From assembly GCA_036307185.1 (NCBI GenBank), contig JAXJYC010000029.1, forward strand, positions 186,001-250,000: 64,000 nt of DNA, in the 5' to 3' direction. This stretch comes from SVEL01 sp017381055 (GTDB lineage: Bacteria; Bacillota; Clostridia; Lachnospirales; Lachnospiraceae). A model generated the notes under the pieces. That model saw nothing but the letters and a program-made list of their open reading frames with translations, searched no databases and was not told the DNA's origin. This document shows positions 45,860 through 54,169 of this stretch, piece after piece; the first letter of the stretch is position 1; each line of letters opens with the position of its first letter. The position numbers were made by a program, and so were the translations under genes.

Positions 45860-48523
45860 CTATAGATTATCTAAGTCCTCGAGAGTCATAAGCACTTTTC
45901 TTGGCTTTGTTCCCTCTTCTTCTCCAACAACACCCGCTTCACACATCTGATCCATAATACGTGCAGCTCGGTTAAATCCTATCTTAAACATTCTCTGAAG
46001 CATACTTGTTGATGCTTTTTGTTTCTGGATAACAAATCTAGCTGCATCAAAGAAATATTCATCCCTTCCATCTCCGGCCTCTTCTGCTGGCGCACTACCC
46101 TGCGCACTCTGTGTACTCTGACTTTCCACATATCTTGCAATTGAATCATCATAAGATGGCTCTCCTGCTTGATTTTTCCAAAATTCTACTACCTTTGAAA
46201 CCTCTCCATCTGACACAAATGCACCTTGTAATCTAACAGGTTTTACATATCCTGATGGATAGAATAACATATCTCCATTTCCTAAAAGTTTCTCTGCTCC
46301 ATTCTGATCAATAATAGTTCTCGAATCAACGCCCGAAGATACCATTAATGCTACTCTAGATGGAACATTTGCCTTAATAAGACCTGTTACAACATTTACC
46401 GAAGGTCTCTGTGTAGCGATAATCAAATGTATTCCCGCTGCTCTAGCAAGCTGAGCAATACGACAAATTGACTCTTCAACCTCCTTAGCTGCAACCATCA
46501 TAAGATCAGCAAGCTCGTCTATAACAATTACAATCTGTGGAAGTTTTGAAGGCATTTCACCATTTTCGTCAGGTCCTTCCTGCATAATCTTTTCGTTATA
46601 GCCCTTAATATCTCTAACATTAAGCTCCGCAAACTTCTTATATCTATCAGACATCTCTGCAACAGCCCACTTAAGAGTGTTTGATGCCAATCTAGGGTCA
46701 GTTACAACCGGTTGTAACAAGTGTGGAATACCATTATAAACTCCAAACTCTACCACCTTTGGATCTACGATAATAAGTCTTACCTCATCCGGTGTAGCTC
46801 TAAATAAAATACTCATAATTATAGAGTTCGTAAATACAGATTTACCAGAACCTGTTGTACCAGCTACAAGCAAATGTGGCATCTTAGCTATATCACCTAT
46901 AATTACATCTCCTGCAATATCCTTACCTGCTGCAAATGCAAGCTTTGAATTATTATTTTTAAGTGCAGGTGATTCTATTAATTCTCTTATAAGTACCGAA
47001 TCTCTTCCTTCATTTGGAACCTCAATACCGATTGTTGACTTACCTGGAATAGGCTCAATTCTAATATCAGTTGCTGCCAAATGAAGCTTAATATCATCTG
47101 TAAGCTTTGTAATATTAGCAAGTCTTGTTCCAATCTCTGGCTGAATTTCATATCGTGTAACTGATGGTCCTCTACTATAATCTACAACCTCTGCAGTTAT
47201 GCCAAAGTTAGATAAAATATTCTCAAGCTTTTTAGCCGTATCCCTAAGCTCCATACTATTAGATGAGCTAGCTCTTCCATTTCCTCTATTAAGAAGATTT
47301 GTAGATGGAAGTATATATTGCTTCTTTTTCTTTCCCGCTGCTGGTTTTGTTGCTGTAGCTACCTGTGGCTTCGAAATAAGACCTTCTCCTGCAACCTTTG
47401 TCTCTGAAACAGGTGCACTAAATGGTTTTCTATTCATAACGCCTTTAGCTTCTTCACTTACAACAATTCTTTCCTTTGGTTTAAAGAAACCTTCTTCATC
47501 CACTTGTGGTGGTTCCTCTTTACGTGGTTCCTCATATCTTGGATGATTATTATTTTCCTCTACATGATTTACAGAAGCATTGTTTATTTCCTTATGTCCT
47601 GTCTGCTCTATATGTATCTTTTTACTTATCTCTCTATCTTCTTCACTATTTGTAGCAACATATTTATCTACATCTACATGACCACGATAAAGATGAGCAT
47701 TTTCAGGCAATTTACCTGCAAATTCCCCAGTTATCTCATGTATGTCTTCTGTATTGCCTTCATTACCATCTATTTTCTGCATAGACACACCCTTAACTTT
47801 ATTATTAATGCGTCTATTTTTCTCATATTGTCTATTCTCTGCCTTAGTTATTACATTATCCTTAAGCTTAATAGCGTCTTCTTTAGCATGCTTATATACC
47901 TTCTTACTTCCATTTGTCACTCCTCCAACAAATGAACGCTCTGTCATAATAACTAGAAGTATTATTATAAACACGACTACAATAATATATGCTCCTAAAG
48001 TACCTAGTGTAGATGCCAAACTATTTACAATCAATGCACCAAACAATCCACCGCCACTCTTATTCTCACCACATATTGTATAATATTCTGTAGCTGTAAT
48101 ACTTGGATTATAGCTCATAAATATCAACTGAATTAAGGCACTAACAAACAAGCAGAATAATACTCCTGCTATAAATTTCACTACTGCCTTCCTATTATTA
48201 ATATTAGACAAAAGAAACGCCATACCTAAAAATACTACTATCGGTAATATGTATGATATGAATCCAAATAATCCAAATAAGAACATGCTTATATAATCGC
48301 CAACTGGTGATAACACACCAAAATTACTCAAAAATACTATCACTGTAACTACTAACGCCACTAACAACTTTACTTCATTACGTATCTTAATATCTTTTTC
48401 AGTAGGCTCATAAACCGGTCTTTCTTGCTTTTTAGCTACTGGTTTCTTTGCTTTTGTATTTTTATTTGTCCTTGTATTTCCTTTTCCAGTGGTTTTTCTT
48501 GTAGTTTTTGTCTGCCTAGCCAC
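45860..48523 (-). CDS. ftsK: FtsK/SpoIIIE-family DNA translocase
   Basis: This 887-residue translocase pumps chromosome ends across the division septum. It has a Lys/Thr-rich N-terminus, four or five membrane spans (residues ~50-195), a long polar linker, an alpha/beta motor with Walker A GTTGSGKSV, Walker B VIVIDELADLMM, and a C-terminal winged-helix gamma domain (SMLQRMFKIGFNRAARIMDQM). The start is GTG at 48523 after CGGAGGCG. The nearby tepA is the usual SpoIIIE neighbour in Bacillus; here an uppP gene and the RNA locus lie between. The sporulation-specific or vegetative role cannot be told from the sequence. Confidence 0.94.
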   Translation of the reverse strand: MARQTKTTRKTTGKGNTRTNKNTKAKKPVAKKQERPVYEPTEKDIKIRNEVKLLVALVVTVIVFLSNFGVLSPVGDYISMFLFGLFGFISYILPIVVFLGMAFLLSNINNRKAVVKFIAGVLFCLFVSALIQLIFMSYNPSITATEYYTICGENKSGGGLFGALIVNSLASTLGTLGAYIIVVVFIIILLVIMTERSFVGGVTNGSKKVYKHAKEDAIKLKDNVITKAENRQYEKNRRINNKVKGVSMQKIDGNEGNTEDIHEITGEFAGKLPENAHLYRGHVDVDKYVATNSEEDREISKKIHIEQTGHKEINNASVNHVEENNNHPRYEEPRKEEPPQVDEEGFFKPKERIVVSEEAKGVMNRKPFSAPVSETKVAGEGLISKPQVATATKPAAGKKKKQYILPSTNLLNRGNGRASSSNSMELRDTAKKLENILSNFGITAEVVDYSRGPSVTRYEIQPEIGTRLANITKLTDDIKLHLAATDIRIEPIPGKSTIGIEVPNEGRDSVLIRELIESPALKNNNSKLAFAAGKDIAGDVIIGDIAKMPHLLVAGTTGSGKSVFTNSIIMSILFRATPDEVRLIIVDPKVVEFGVYNGIPHLLQPVVTDPRLASNTLKWAVAEMSDRYKKFAELNVRDIKGYNEKIMQEGPDENGEMPSKLPQIVIVIDELADLMMVAAKEVEESICRIAQLARAAGIHLIIATQRPSVNVVTGLIKANVPSRVALMVSSGVDSRTIIDQNGAEKLLGNGDMLFYPSGYVKPVRLQGAFVSDGEVSKVVEFWKNQAGEPSYDDSIARYVESQSTQSAQGSAPAEEAGDGRDEYFFDAARFVIQKQKASTSMLQRMFKIGFNRAARIMDQMCEAGVVGEEEGTKPRKVLMTLEDLDNL

Positions 48524-48548
48524 TTTTACGCCTCCGGTTAATTATTTG

Positions 48549-49436
48549 TTAAATCAAGAAGAATCCTATAATTGATATAAGTCCCATTATTGCACAATAT
48601 ATTGAAAATCCCTTGAACTTCTTCTTTCTAACTATCTTAAGCATTGTCTTAATGCATATATATCCTACAACAGCTGCAACTACTGTACCTACTGCATAAT
48701 TAAATAATTCGCCTCCAGTTACTCCTGCCTCAAATAAATCTGGGATATCAAGTACTGCTGCTCCTAATATAGCTGGAATTGATACAATAAATGAAAACTT
48801 CACAGCAAATGTTCTATCCATACCAGCAAGTAAACAAGCTGTAACTGTTGTTCCAGAACGTGAAATGCCTGGCATTGTAGCAAATCCCTGGCATAATCCA
48901 ACAAAACCTGCCTTCTTATAGCTTACATTTTCTTCATTTTCATTACCATCCTTAGCATTATCTGCAATAAGTAATATTACACTTGTCATCAAAAGACAAA
49001 TTCCTGGCACTATAAGTGTAGCTGATACTGACTCAATTAAATCCTTTAACACAACACCTATAATTCCTGTTGGAATAGTTGCTACAATAATAAGCATTAC
49101 ATATCTTCTAAATGGTGTAGAAATAACTTCTACATATGACTTCTTTGTATAATCCTTTTTATTCTTATTTACTAAATTATCAAAAAATATACCAATATTC
49201 TTACATGCATCGATCACAATACCTACGCCATTTACTATTAATTCCCAAATATCACTCCAAAAACAAATAAACACTGCCACTAATGTTCCTACATGAAGTA
49301 ATATATCAAATGCGATACCCGCTTCTTCTAAACCAAGGAAATTCTTAAATATCGCCAAATGTCCCGAACTACTTACAGGTAAAAACTCTGCAACACCTTG
49401 TATAAATCCTAAAATAATAGATTCTAATAAACTCAT
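48549..49436 (-). CDS. uppP: Undecaprenyl-diphosphatase
   Basis: UppP dephosphorylates undecaprenyl diphosphate to recycle the lipid carrier for cell-wall synthesis. The 295-residue membrane protein contains the two conserved repeats: FLPVSSSGHLAIF near residue 18 and PGISRSGTTVTACLLAGM near residue 186. An insertion of mixed polarity around residues 80-105 is unusual in length. TAGGAGG lies before the ATG and a sigma-A-type promoter at 49505-49533 drives it. Confidence 0.94.
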   Translation of the reverse strand: MSLLESIILGFIQGVAEFLPVSSSGHLAIFKNFLGLEEAGIAFDILLHVGTLVAVFICFWSDIWELIVNGVGIVIDACKNIGIFFDNLVNKNKKDYTKKSYVEVISTPFRRYVMLIIVATIPTGIIGVVLKDLIESVSATLIVPGICLLMTSVILLIADNAKDGNENEENVSYKKAGFVGLCQGFATMPGISRSGTTVTACLLAGMDRTFAVKFSFIVSIPAILGAAVLDIPDLFEAGVTGGELFNYAVGTVVAAVVGYICIKTMLKIVRKKKFKGFSIYCAIMGLISIIGFFLI

Positions 49437-49504
49437 TATTATGGCCTCCTATTGCCCTATTTGCATATTTTTTGTTTCTCTATGTCATAGACATATTCCT
49501 ATTT

Positions 49505-49533
49505 ATTTTACTATTTATTACGGGGTAATTCAA
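49505..49533 (-). promoter_or_regulatory. Sigma-A promoter of uppP-ftsK
   Basis: The minus strand reads TTGAAT, 17 bases, TAAAAT. The transcription start would fall near 49498, about 60 bases upstream of the uppP ATG. The -35 overlaps the 3' end of the structured element at 49522-49654. Confidence 0.65.
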
Positions 49534-49654
49534 GTGATTTCGTTCAAAATTGTAGACATTTTTGAACAGTTCGAGTGGACCTGTTTTGAGGAAGCTCATA
49601 TCCGAGCTAAAGGCTCTGGACTGAGATGAGGCTCCAAACGATAGTTAGAACCCC
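49522..49654 (-). ncRNA. Candidate structured RNA with a 6S-like outline
   Basis: The region folds into a long hairpin (49583-49639) from GUUUGGAGC.CUCAU pairing with AUGAGC.UUCC..AAAC. A lower stem pairs 49648-49652 with 49568-49572, leaving a large internal loop. A separate 8-base stem lies at 49542-49567, and an alternative closing stem GGGGUUC/GAA..ACCCC joins 49648-49654 to 49522-49531. G-U wobbles keep these stems intact only when read on the minus strand, where plus-strand pairing would give A-C mismatches. I find no clear promoter of its own, so it may be read through from upstream. The bubble-and-hairpin outline is reminiscent of 6S RNA, but identity is unproven. Confidence 0.4.
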
Positions 49655-49678
49655 TGACATATTGATAATATAAAAGAA

Positions 49679-49717
49679 CAAAAAAAGAAAAGCCGTCGAT
49701 CTTGCGATTGACAGCTT
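49679..49717 (-). terminator. Terminator of the candidate small RNA
   Basis: On the minus strand AGCTGTC pairs with GACGGCT (one U-G wobble), continues through ATC/GAT to a GCAA tetraloop, and is followed by TTTTCTTTTTTT. Confidence 0.88.
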
Positions 49718-49801
49718 ATCAGGGGGATAAAAGGGGGTTTAAATTGTAACACACAATGCTCCACGGGCATGTAAGCACTGCTTAATGTGTCACATTTACA
49801 T
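49680..49801 (-). ncRNA. Candidate small RNA with C-rich single-stranded region
   Basis: A promoter (49807-49834), a ~120-base transcript and a strong terminator are all present with no reading frame between. Its 5' half forms a hairpin: UGUGACACA pairs with UGUGUUACA (49786-49794 with 49745-49753), with an inner AGUGCU/AGCAUU stem. Both need G-U wobbles that exist only on the minus strand, fixing the orientation. Between hairpin and terminator is an exposed ACCCCCUUUUAUCCCCCU stretch, complementary to G-rich ribosome sites. This resembles the C-rich seed regions of Firmicutes trans-acting small RNAs such as the RsaE/RoxS type. I do not recognise the specific family. Confidence 0.65.
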
Positions 49802-49806
49802 TCATT

Positions 49807-49834
49807 AGTATAACATAGATAATTTATTTTGCAA
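49807..49834 (-). promoter_or_regulatory. Sigma-A promoter of the candidate small RNA
   Basis: The minus strand reads TTGCAA, a 16-base spacer, TATACT. The start would fall near 49800. The -35 lies about 9 bases beyond the tepA stop at 49843. Confidence 0.65.
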
Positions 49835-49842
49835 TACTTTTT

Positions 49843-50544
49843 TTAGTTTTTTTTATTTTTTTTATTTATCATTTTGTTAAGCATATTCATAGCTTCCTTC
49901 AATCCGCCTACTTCATTTATTATACCTTCATTTACCGCTTCTACTCCAACTAAGATAGTTCCTAAATCTTTTGTAAATAAGCCTGTATTCATCATCATAT
50001 CCTCTAACCGTTCCTTTGAAACCTTAGAGTGAGATGTAACAAATGAAACTATCCTATCTTGTATTAGCTTAAAATAATCAAAAGTTTGTGGCGCACCTAT
50101 AAATAATCCGTTCATTCTTACTGGATGAACAACCATAGTACCGCTAGGCACTATAAACGAATACTGTGCTGATGTAGCTATAGGCACACCAATGGAATGA
50201 GAGCCTCCTAATACAAGTGAAACTGTTGGTTTTGATAAAGACGCTATCATTTCTGCTATAGCCAATCCACTCTCCACATCTCCACCACAGGTTTGCAATA
50301 ATACCAACAAACCTTGCATTTCATCGTCATCCTCAAATTCTGCTAATTTAGGCAATATATGATCATATTTTGTTGTTTTTGAATTATTGATAATTTCATG
50401 TCCTTCAATTTCTCCAATAATAGATAAAAGCTGAATCTTTCGCTTCTCCTTATTGCCATCTAGGACAACTTCTCCAAGCTCTAAAAGTTCTTCATTTTTT
50501 ATATTTCTTGCTTCTGCTGCTTCTTTTTTTGAAGTTTTTCCCAT
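49843..50544 (-). CDS. tepA: ClpP-like translocation-enhancing serine peptidase (TepA family)
   Basis: This 233-residue protein has a ClpP fold without the usual N-terminal axial loop. LQTCGGDVESGLAIAEMI is the oxyanion/substrate region, GGSHSIGVPIA contains the catalytic Ser, and VVHPVRM the catalytic His. This is the TepA/YmfB type, which in Bacillus lies next to spoIIIE and has been linked to protein export. Here ftsK is also close by. A Lys-rich tail ends the protein. The start has AGGAGGAG. Confidence 0.88.
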   Translation of the reverse strand: MGKTSKKEAAEARNIKNEELLELGEVVLDGNKEKRKIQLLSIIGEIEGHEIINNSKTTKYDHILPKLAEFEDDDEMQGLLVLLQTCGGDVESGLAIAEMIASLSKPTVSLVLGGSHSIGVPIATSAQYSFIVPSGTMVVHPVRMNGLFIGAPQTFDYFKLIQDRIVSFVTSHSKVSKERLEDMMMNTGLFTKDLGTILVGVEAVNEGIINEVGGLKEAMNMLNKMINKKNKKN

Positions 50545-50607
50545 AGTCTCCTCCTATTAAGCCTATTAGCCTATGGGATATTATCCGCAACAGTACGATA
50601 TTCTATA

Positions 50608-51987
50608 CTACAAATTAAGCAACATAGATGCAATTCTAAAATACAAGAACAACGACAATGCATCTACCACTGTTGTAATAAACGGACTTACAACAACTGC
50701 AGGGTCAAAACCTAATCTCTTAACTAAAATTGGAAGTGAACATCCAATAATCTTAGCCATAATAACAGTTACAATAAGTGTTAAAGCAACTACAATGCCT
50801 ACTGTAATTGATACATTATCGATTAAAATAATCTTTACCAATCCAGCTGCACCTAATGTAATACCACACACTAAAGAAATACGAAGTTCTTTCCACATTA
50901 TCTTTAATGTATCTTTATATTCTATCTCATCTAAAGACAACCCTCGTATAATAGTAACCGAAGCCTGACTTCCCGCATTACCACCTGTACCCATAAGCAT
51001 AGGCATAAATGCTGTAAGAGCTACACATCCAGCCAAAGCAGTTTCAAAGCTTTGAATTATCATACCTGTAAATGTAGATGAAATCATAAGCAACAATAAC
51101 CATGGAATTCTCTTCTTCCATGTTTCAAAAATACCAGTCTGCATATACGACTTATCTGATGGAAGGATAGCAGCCATAGCTTCAATATCTTCTTCATGCT
51201 CTTCGATAATTACTTCGATAGCATCATCGACAGTGATAATACCTACAATTCTGTTCTCTTTATCAACTACAGGTAAAGCCATCAAATCGTACTTATCAAA
51301 CATATTTGCAACTACTTCCTGATCCTCATGAGTATCAACCGCGATAACATTTGTCTCCATAATATCGCCAATAACATCCTCATATGAAGCAAGAAGCAAC
51401 TCTTTAACAGTAACAATACCCATAAGTTTTCTATTATCTGTTACATAACAAGTATAAATAGTTTCTTTATCCACCGCATACTTACGAATATGAGCAAAAG
51501 CTTGCTCAACTGTCATGTTTTTCTTTAAAGCAACGTACTCTGTTGTCATAATACTTCCCGCGCTATCCTTAGGATAATGTAGGAGTTCATTAATAGTCTT
51601 TCTAGTTTGACTATCTACGTTTCGCAAAATCTTATTAACTACATAAGCTGGCATCTCTTCAATAATATCAACTGTATCATCAAGGAAAAGCTCATTTACC
51701 ACTTCTCTAAGCTCCACATCAGAAAACGCTTCGATAAGTGTTCTTTGCATATCAGTATCCATATAAGCAAAAGTTTCTGCTGCCAATTCCTTTGGCAACA
51801 CTCTAAAAAGTAAAAGTCTATGCTTCTTATCAACCTCATCGAATATCTCAACCATATCTGCTGGATTTACATCTGCAAGTAATTCTTTTAAGCTTGTAAA
51901 CTTTCTTTCTGTTATAAGATTTTTTACTTCTTCAATATCGATTGCACTATTAATCTCAATTGGATTTTGTAATAATTCTTCTGCCAT
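50608..51987 (-). CDS. mgtE: Magnesium transporter MgtE
   Basis: MgtE is a homodimeric, Mg2+-gated magnesium channel. The 459-residue protein has the N-terminal superhelical domain (LLADVNPADMVEIFDEV), two CBS domains with a linker (TYVTDNRKLMGIVTVKELL is split here as Y.C.V..), and five membrane spans from ~residue 290 with PMLMGTGGNAGSQAS, the family's pore/gate signature. I use the ATG at 51987, preceded by AAGGGGA; the frame extends to 52035 without a ribosome site. A Cys-rich ORF lies directly upstream. No M-box riboswitch is recognisable. Confidence 0.93.
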   Translation of the reverse strand: MAEELLQNPIEINSAIDIEEVKNLITERKFTSLKELLADVNPADMVEIFDEVDKKHRLLLFRVLPKELAAETFAYMDTDMQRTLIEAFSDVELREVVNELFLDDTVDIIEEMPAYVVNKILRNVDSQTRKTINELLHYPKDSAGSIMTTEYVALKKNMTVEQAFAHIRKYAVDKETIYTCYVTDNRKLMGIVTVKELLLASYEDVIGDIMETNVIAVDTHEDQEVVANMFDKYDLMALPVVDKENRIVGIITVDDAIEVIIEEHEEDIEAMAAILPSDKSYMQTGIFETWKKRIPWLLLLMISSTFTGMIIQSFETALAGCVALTAFMPMLMGTGGNAGSQASVTIIRGLSLDEIEYKDTLKIMWKELRISLVCGITLGAAGLVKIILIDNVSITVGIVVALTLIVTVIMAKIIGCSLPILVKRLGFDPAVVVSPFITTVVDALSLFLYFRIASMLLNL

Positions 51988-52038
51988 TTCAAATTCCCCT
52001 TCACATTTATTTGATTTGAATTGGCATAAAACCACAAA

Positions 52039-52152
52039 TTATATATATACAGAGAAACACATGAATAAACAGCCACTGCCACTATCTATATGCTTTTCTG
52101 TATTGTTCCCTCGAGGTTCTACGCCGCATAGACTACCAGAACAACTGTCCAT
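52039..52152 (-). CDS. Cys-rich 37-residue upstream ORF of mgtE
   Basis: An ATG with a strong ribosome site (AAAGGAG, 7 bases) opens a 37-codon frame beginning MDSCSGSLCGVEPRG and ending CLFMCFSVYI. It has four Cys, a charged middle and a hydrophobic C-terminus. It stops 51 bases before the mgtE ATG. A leader peptide that regulates mgtE and a free-standing small membrane protein are both possible. No similar sequence is known to me. Confidence 0.5.
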   Translation of the reverse strand: MDSCSGSLCGVEPRGNNTEKHIDSGSGCLFMCFSVYI

Positions 52153-52180
52153 AGTATTTCTCCTTTCTTAAAATTCGTAA

Positions 52181-52217
52181 TAAAAATAGTAACCTTAGTT
52201 ATTATAACTAAGGTTAC
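52181..52217 (-). terminator. Terminator of leuCD
   Basis: A 13-base perfect stem (GTAACCTTAGTTA and complement) with a 3-base loop is followed on the minus strand by TATTTTTATT, 44 bases beyond leuD. A promoter -10 lies across its loop. Confidence 0.8.
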
Positions 52218-52230
52218 CAAGTATTTGCAA
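52201..52230 (-). promoter_or_regulatory. Putative promoter of the mgtE unit, overlapping the leuCD terminator
   Basis: The minus strand reads TTGCAA, 18 bases, TATAAT, with the -10 inside the terminator loop. Transcription would start in the right stem, about 50 bases upstream of the Cys-rich ORF. Confidence 0.5.
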
Positions 52231-52260
52231 GTTATTTATTAATTATTTGCAATAAAATAT

Positions 52261-52746
52261 TTATTTCTGATTAATGTAGTTAATAAGACCCTCTGCCTTA
52301 ATAATTTTCTGCATAAACTCAGGGAATGCCTGACCTTTATAGCTTTCATTTTTTGTCTTATTATAAATCATACCGCTGTCAAAATCGATTTCTACATCAT
52401 CGCCTTCTTCAATCTTTTCAGATGCTTCCTTACACTCAATAATTGGTAATCCAATATTAATTGCATTTCTGTAGAAAATTCTAGCAAATGTTTCTGCGAT
52501 TACACAGCTTACTCCTGCTGCCTTAATTGATATAGGCGCATGCTCTCTTGACGAACCACATCCAAAATTCTTAGTTGCAACGATAATATCGCCAACACTT
52601 ACCTTGTTAACAAACTCTGGATCAATATCTTCCATACAATGCTTTGCAAGCTCTGATGGATCTGGAGCATTTAAGTATCTTGCTGGAATGATTACATCTG
52701 TATCTACATTATCACCAAATTTAAAAACTTTTCCTGTTGCTTTCAT
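52261..52746 (-). CDS. leuD: 3-isopropylmalate dehydratase, small subunit
   Basis: LeuD completes the isopropylmalate isomerase of leucine synthesis with LeuC. The 161-residue protein shows NVDTDVIIPARYL, NFGCGSSREHAP and FARIFYRNAINIGLP, all typical of the small aconitase-swivel domain. It lies 29 bases after leuC with GAGAGG before the ATG. Confidence 0.95.
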   Translation of the reverse strand: MKATGKVFKFGDNVDTDVIIPARYLNAPDPSELAKHCMEDIDPEFVNKVSVGDIIVATKNFGCGSSREHAPISIKAAGVSCVIAETFARIFYRNAINIGLPIIECKEASEKIEEGDDVEIDFDSGMIYNKTKNESYKGQAFPEFMQKIIKAEGLINYINQK

Positions 52747-52775
52747 GGCTATTTCCTCTCTATTCTAATTATTTA

Positions 52776-54035
52776 TTAAACAAGCTCTGGATTAGTAATC
52801 TTACCTGTAATAGCACTAGCTGCTGCTACTGCTGGGCTTGAAAGATAAACTTCTGACTCTGGATGACCCATACGACCTACGAAGTTTCTATTTGTTGTGG
52901 CAATAGCTCTCTCTCCCTTAGCTAAGATACCCATATGACCACCTAAACATGGACCACATGTTGGTGTACTAACCGCTGCTCCTGCCTTAATAAAGATAGA
53001 CATAAGTCCTTCTTCAATAGCCTGAAGATAAATCTTCTGAGTAGCTGGAATAATAATACATCTAACACCCTTTGCTACATGCTTTCCATCAAGAACCTTA
53101 GCTGCAATACGAAGATCTTCGATACGACCATTTGTACAAGAACCTATAACAACCTGATCAATCTTAACATCGCCTACTTCATCGATTGTTCTTGTATTCT
53201 CTGGAAGATGTGGGAATGCAACTGTTGGCTTAAGTGTGCTTAAATCAATTGTATATACTTCATCATATACAGCATCTTCATCTGCCTCAAATACCTTGAA
53301 CTCTCTTGTGCTATGCTCTTTCATATACTCAATAGCTGCCTCATCAACTGGGAAGATACCATTCTTTCCACCAGCTTCAATAGCCATGTTTGTAATAGCA
53401 AATCTATCATCCATAGAAAGGTACTGAATACCATCTCCTGAAAACTCCATAGACTTATATAACGCACCATCAACACCAATCATACCGATGATATGAAGGA
53501 TAACATCCTTACCACTTACCCACTTAGCAGGCTTTCCTGTAAGTTCAAACTTAATAGCACTAGGAACTTTGAACCAAGCCTTACCTGTCGCCATACCAGC
53601 TGCCATATCTGTAGAACCAACACCTGTTGAGAATGCACCAAGTGCACCATATGTACATGTATGTGAATCTGCGCCAATTACAACATCACCAGCTACTACT
53701 AATCCCTTTTCTGGTAAAAGTGCATGCTCAATACCAACCTCACCTGTCTCAAAGAAATTTGTTATATCATTCTTATAAGCAAATTCCTTAGCACAGAAAC
53801 AAAGCTCTGCTGACTTGATGTCCTTATTTGGAGTAAAGTGATCGAGAACGATAGCAATCTTCTCTTTATCAAATACTGTCTCCTTATTAAACTTTTTCAT
53901 TTCCTTTATAGCTACAGGGGCTGTAACATCATTTCCTAATACAAGATCTAAATCTGCCTCAATTAATTGTCCAGCCTCAACATAATCAAGACCACAATGA
54001 GCAGCTAAAATCTTCTGTGTCATAGTCATTCCCAT
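52776..54035 (-). CDS. leuC: 3-isopropylmalate dehydratase, large subunit
   Basis: LeuC carries the [4Fe-4S] cluster of isopropylmalate isomerase. The 419-residue protein shows DHFTPNKD, GADSHTCTYGALGAFSTGVGSTD, GSCTNGRIEDL and PTCGPCLGGHMG, including the three cluster cysteines. Its length matches the short LeuC/homoaconitase-like form. There is no leader peptide or T-box visible upstream. leuA and leuB are not in the window. Confidence 0.94.
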   Translation of the reverse strand: MGMTMTQKILAAHCGLDYVEAGQLIEADLDLVLGNDVTAPVAIKEMKKFNKETVFDKEKIAIVLDHFTPNKDIKSAELCFCAKEFAYKNDITNFFETGEVGIEHALLPEKGLVVAGDVVIGADSHTCTYGALGAFSTGVGSTDMAAGMATGKAWFKVPSAIKFELTGKPAKWVSGKDVILHIIGMIGVDGALYKSMEFSGDGIQYLSMDDRFAITNMAIEAGGKNGIFPVDEAAIEYMKEHSTREFKVFEADEDAVYDEVYTIDLSTLKPTVAFPHLPENTRTIDEVGDVKIDQVVIGSCTNGRIEDLRIAAKVLDGKHVAKGVRCIIIPATQKIYLQAIEEGLMSIFIKAGAAVSTPTCGPCLGGHMGILAKGERAIATTNRNFVGRMGHPESEVYLSSPAVAAASAITGKITNPELV

Positions 54036-54130
54036 AATAATTCCTCCTTGTATGGTAAAATCATTTCAATATTTTAACACACTAAATCAGAAAATTCAAT
54101 AGTAAAATCAATGCATAGACCATTATTATA

Positions 54131-54168
54131 GCAAAAGCGACTGTCCCAATATCAGACAGCCGCTTTTT
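54131..54168. terminator. Terminator between the beta-propeller gene and leuC
   Basis: AAAGCGACTGTC pairs with GACAGCCGCTTT (one mismatch) around a 9-base loop. The minus-strand T-run is short and the plus-strand one is TTTTT, so it can act on both strands, but the minus-strand beta-propeller gene ending at 54170 is the main user. Confidence 0.8.
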
Positions 54169-54169
54169 G

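Noticed and set aside
47199..48083. Three overlapping plus-strand open frames over ftsK
   Set aside because: They are antisense to ftsK's linker and membrane region, lack ribosome sites and show mirror-image composition.
52036..52260. M-box (ykoK) magnesium riboswitch ahead of mgtE
   Set aside because: The ~220-base interval holds the leuCD terminator and the Cys-rich ORF; I cannot find the conserved M-box segments and there is no second terminator before mgtE.
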